Assembly: GCF_000313135.1 (NCBI RefSeq)
Contig: NW_004457377.1
Location: forward strand, 13,196-31,741
Length of the DNA stretch: 18,546 nt
From: Acanthamoeba castellanii str. Neff
Taxonomy: Eukaryota > Discosea > Longamoebia > Acanthamoebidae
Direction: 5' to 3'
Of the stretch, positions 16,540 to 18,546 are shown in pieces. A program made the position numbers and the translations under genes. Under the pieces are notes generated by a model. The model was not told the origin of the DNA, searched no databases, and was given only the letters and a program-made list of their open reading frames with translations. Position 1 is the stretch's first letter, and each line of letters opens with the position of its first letter.

Positions 16540-18546
16540 ATGGACGTGCCCGCTTTTCTAGAGGGGGAGGGCGACCCGGCAGAGGTGGAGGGTGCTGGGC
16601 CTGCAATCCACGCACCCTTCTCCCTCGATGACGACTTGGGCGTGGAGGAGTGCATTGAGCCCGTGGACGTAGGCGCCGTGGAGGCCGAACTCAAGTCTCT
16701 GCTCGCCCCTCCCAGCTCTCCATCTGCCGCTCTGCCCACCACTTCTGCTCCCACCTCACAGCCCACGCCGTCTTCCTTCCACCACATTGCAACCGCTCAG
16801 CCCTTCTCACCACGGGTACGCATTTGTATTTGTATTTTGTATTATTTATGAACAAAGCGCTCCGTCGTGTGCGTGGCAGGAGTGGGTGTTGTCCTTCTTT
16901 ACTGGTGAGGCGCGAACGAAGCGGAGGGCTGCACTCGTGGCCCGCTTCACGCCGCTCTACGTCGGGTGGCGCGAGGCTCGCGACGTTGATCCCGATCGTG
17001 ATGAGGGTGCTGCCCAGGAGCAAGACGCATACGCCGATGCCCCTGCGGGCAGCGGTGATGCTCGACACTACTCGGCGTTCCCGCACGAGCGACGGCTGTC
17101 GTCCGTCGTGCTCGACCGGCACGTCGTCGCCCCGCTGGCGCTGGTGTGCGCGGCCGCCATGTGGCTCTACGCGTCGCAGGGAAACTGGCTTGCGGTTGCC
17201 TTCGCCGTCTTCGCAGCGCTCGTCGGGCTCAACGCCCTCGCGCTCCACACGGTACGCGCCGGCGCTCAGCGAGTTTCACGGCGTACGCCCACTATTCACT
17301 CGACCGACATCGATGTGGACCACCTCGCAGGAGGAGTGGCTCACGGAGCGAACGCACCATCGCAACCTCCGCGCGCTTCAGCGGATCGCGCAGCGTAGTG
17401 CCGACTACCAACGCGTCGTACGCCGAGTCTTGCTCTGCATTCAGGTGCACACACATACACACTCTCTCTCTCCCGATCTCCCCGATCTCTCGATCGCGTA
17501 GCGTGTGTGACGTGTCCGTTTCATTTTCAGGAATCCGAGCTTCTGGCGCGCGGCTACAAAATGTGCGCTCACACGACGGCACGCGCACATCGCACACACT
17601 CGTGCGCGTGTGACACGAGTGCTGACCTGACCCAACAATGTCGGTTCCAGTGGCCAGAGGCTGGGACCCATATCGCGGATGGAGGCGAACGGGCCAGTTC
17701 AGTCGCTGGCGGCCATGCGCCTGCGTACGCTGCTGCGACGGTCGATCGACGCTCTCCGCTCGGCCTTTCGTGCGGTCCCGTCAGCGTCGCCGTCGTCGAC
17801 GCCCACGGCTTCATCGCATTCTGAAATGTCGAGCGCCGAAGCGGAGGGCACCGAACGGGATGCCGACTACTGGAATCGGACGCTGGCGGTGCTGAAACAG
17901 GACTACTACGCTCTGCTCAACGAATCGGAAGAGCACTTGGACCGCCTCGCCGACATTCTACCTGGTACCCGCACCCGCACCACCACCGCACATTCATGAC
18001 GCAGTGTGAACGACAATACGCGCTCTCTCACGTTGTATTGCTGCGCGCGCAGAGTTGGGGGCGTACGGCCTGAGAGCGCACCTGGAGCGGCTGAGCGAGC
18101 TCTACGCCCGGCAGTGCTTGGCCTTGCAGGCCGCACTCAGTACGTAGTCACTCAGAGCCTCGTGTGTGGGTGTGTGGGTGTCGGTCGGCTGGTTTGAGGC
18201 GTCGTCGCTGACGAGCATCGATCCCCCCCCCGGCTCCGCTCAATCTCCCCGAACGTGGTAGAGGGCCAGCGCGGCGTTGCGGAGAGCAAGAAGCGGGGCC
18301 TGCCCCGAGCGGCGCCTCGCCGCCTGGGCGATAAGAAGTCGCCCAGGGCCAAGCTGGCGGCGAAGCTGGTACGCACATCGCACCTCTTCTCCTACATCGG
18401 TGCGCTGCATTCACTGGTGGCGACCACTCAAATTCCATTCATTCCTCCCATCGCGTCTCGCTCTAGGACCGCATCCTGCAGCTGTCCAAGCAGACCCGCG
18501 CCACGACCCGCCTGTTGCTGCAGCTCGGTACCATAGGCACATTCCT
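16540..18546 (+). CDS. Vezatin/Inp2-like two-membrane-segment protein, 3' end outside window
   Basis: Eight exons seen: 16540-16815, 16880-17251, 17331-17444, 17531-17562, 17651-17964, 18053-18139, 18262-18368, 18467-18527; 454 codons, then a GTACCA donor leads out of the window. Residues 1-92 are acidic then Ser/Pro/Thr-rich. Two adjacent hydrophobic segments (about 172-190 and 193-215, separated by SQGN) form a hairpin. Then a basic helical region (RNLRALQRIAQRSADYQRVV) leads to CIQESELLARGYKIGQRLGP, which resembles the region after the hairpin in vezatin (IQE.E.ISRG pattern), followed by PISRMEANG, an Arg/Leu helix and a predicted coiled coil (YWNRTLAVLKQDYYALLNES). Vezatin and yeast Inp2 anchor myosins (VIIa, V) to membranes; here the partner and membrane are unknown. 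Exon 4 is only 32 nt. A basic segment (KKRGLPRAAPRRLGDKK) follows in exon 7. Confidence 0.75.

Overview
The window looks like nuclear DNA of a free-living amoebozoan. Acanthamoeba is my best inference, not a proven identity. Reasons: GC-rich coding sequence with strong G/C third positions; many short spliceosomal introns (about 65-210 nt); donors of the form GTAC(G/C/A); AT-rich, very short intergenic gaps; abundant simple repeats; and a eukaryotic gene set. No rRNA, tRNA, CRISPR, prokaryotic operon or recognisable transposase was found. Gene models below were built by hand by joining exons in phase. Every complete model has a total length divisible by three, except the first gene (708-2074), which has an apparent one-base frame disruption.

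Layout. 1-403 (-): 5' part of an unrecognised ORF running off the left edge. 708-2074 (+): unknown protein with two predicted membrane segments and a duplicated 17-residue motif. 2075-3493: gene-poor, with oligo(A), trinucleotide repeats and a tandem array of about 190-215 bp units that each look like an exon plus an intron. 3494-5960 (+): 12-exon cytochrome P450, 491 aa, of the CYP86/fatty-acid hydroxylase type. 12301-6100 (-): 13-exon, about 1567 aa protein with low-complexity N-terminus, polyQ, long charged coiled coil, Lys-rich stretch, and a C-terminal FHA domain that lacks the usual phosphothreonine-binding residues. 12847-14407 (+): 381 aa RA-domain protein with a long proline-rich tail. 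14500-15758 (+): 362 aa four-CCCH zinc-finger protein of the ZC3H3 type. 16395-16001 (-): Sem1/Dss1, 74 aa. 16540 to beyond the right edge (+): two-membrane-segment protein resembling vezatin/Inp2 myosin receptors.

How they relate. The genes are not a pathway cluster. Two themes recur. ZC3H3-type and Sem1 proteins both belong to nuclear mRNA 3'-end/export biology (Sem1 also to the proteasome lid), and they are convergent neighbours. The RA-domain and vezatin-like proteins are plausible links between small GTPases, membranes and the actin/myosin system. Compact organisation is notable: a 92 bp gap (14408-14499), a 144 bp divergent promoter (16396-16539) and a 139 bp convergent gap (5961-6099). 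The large FHA gene carries CA- and TG-type microsatellites in several introns, so its pre-mRNA contains long complementary tracts.
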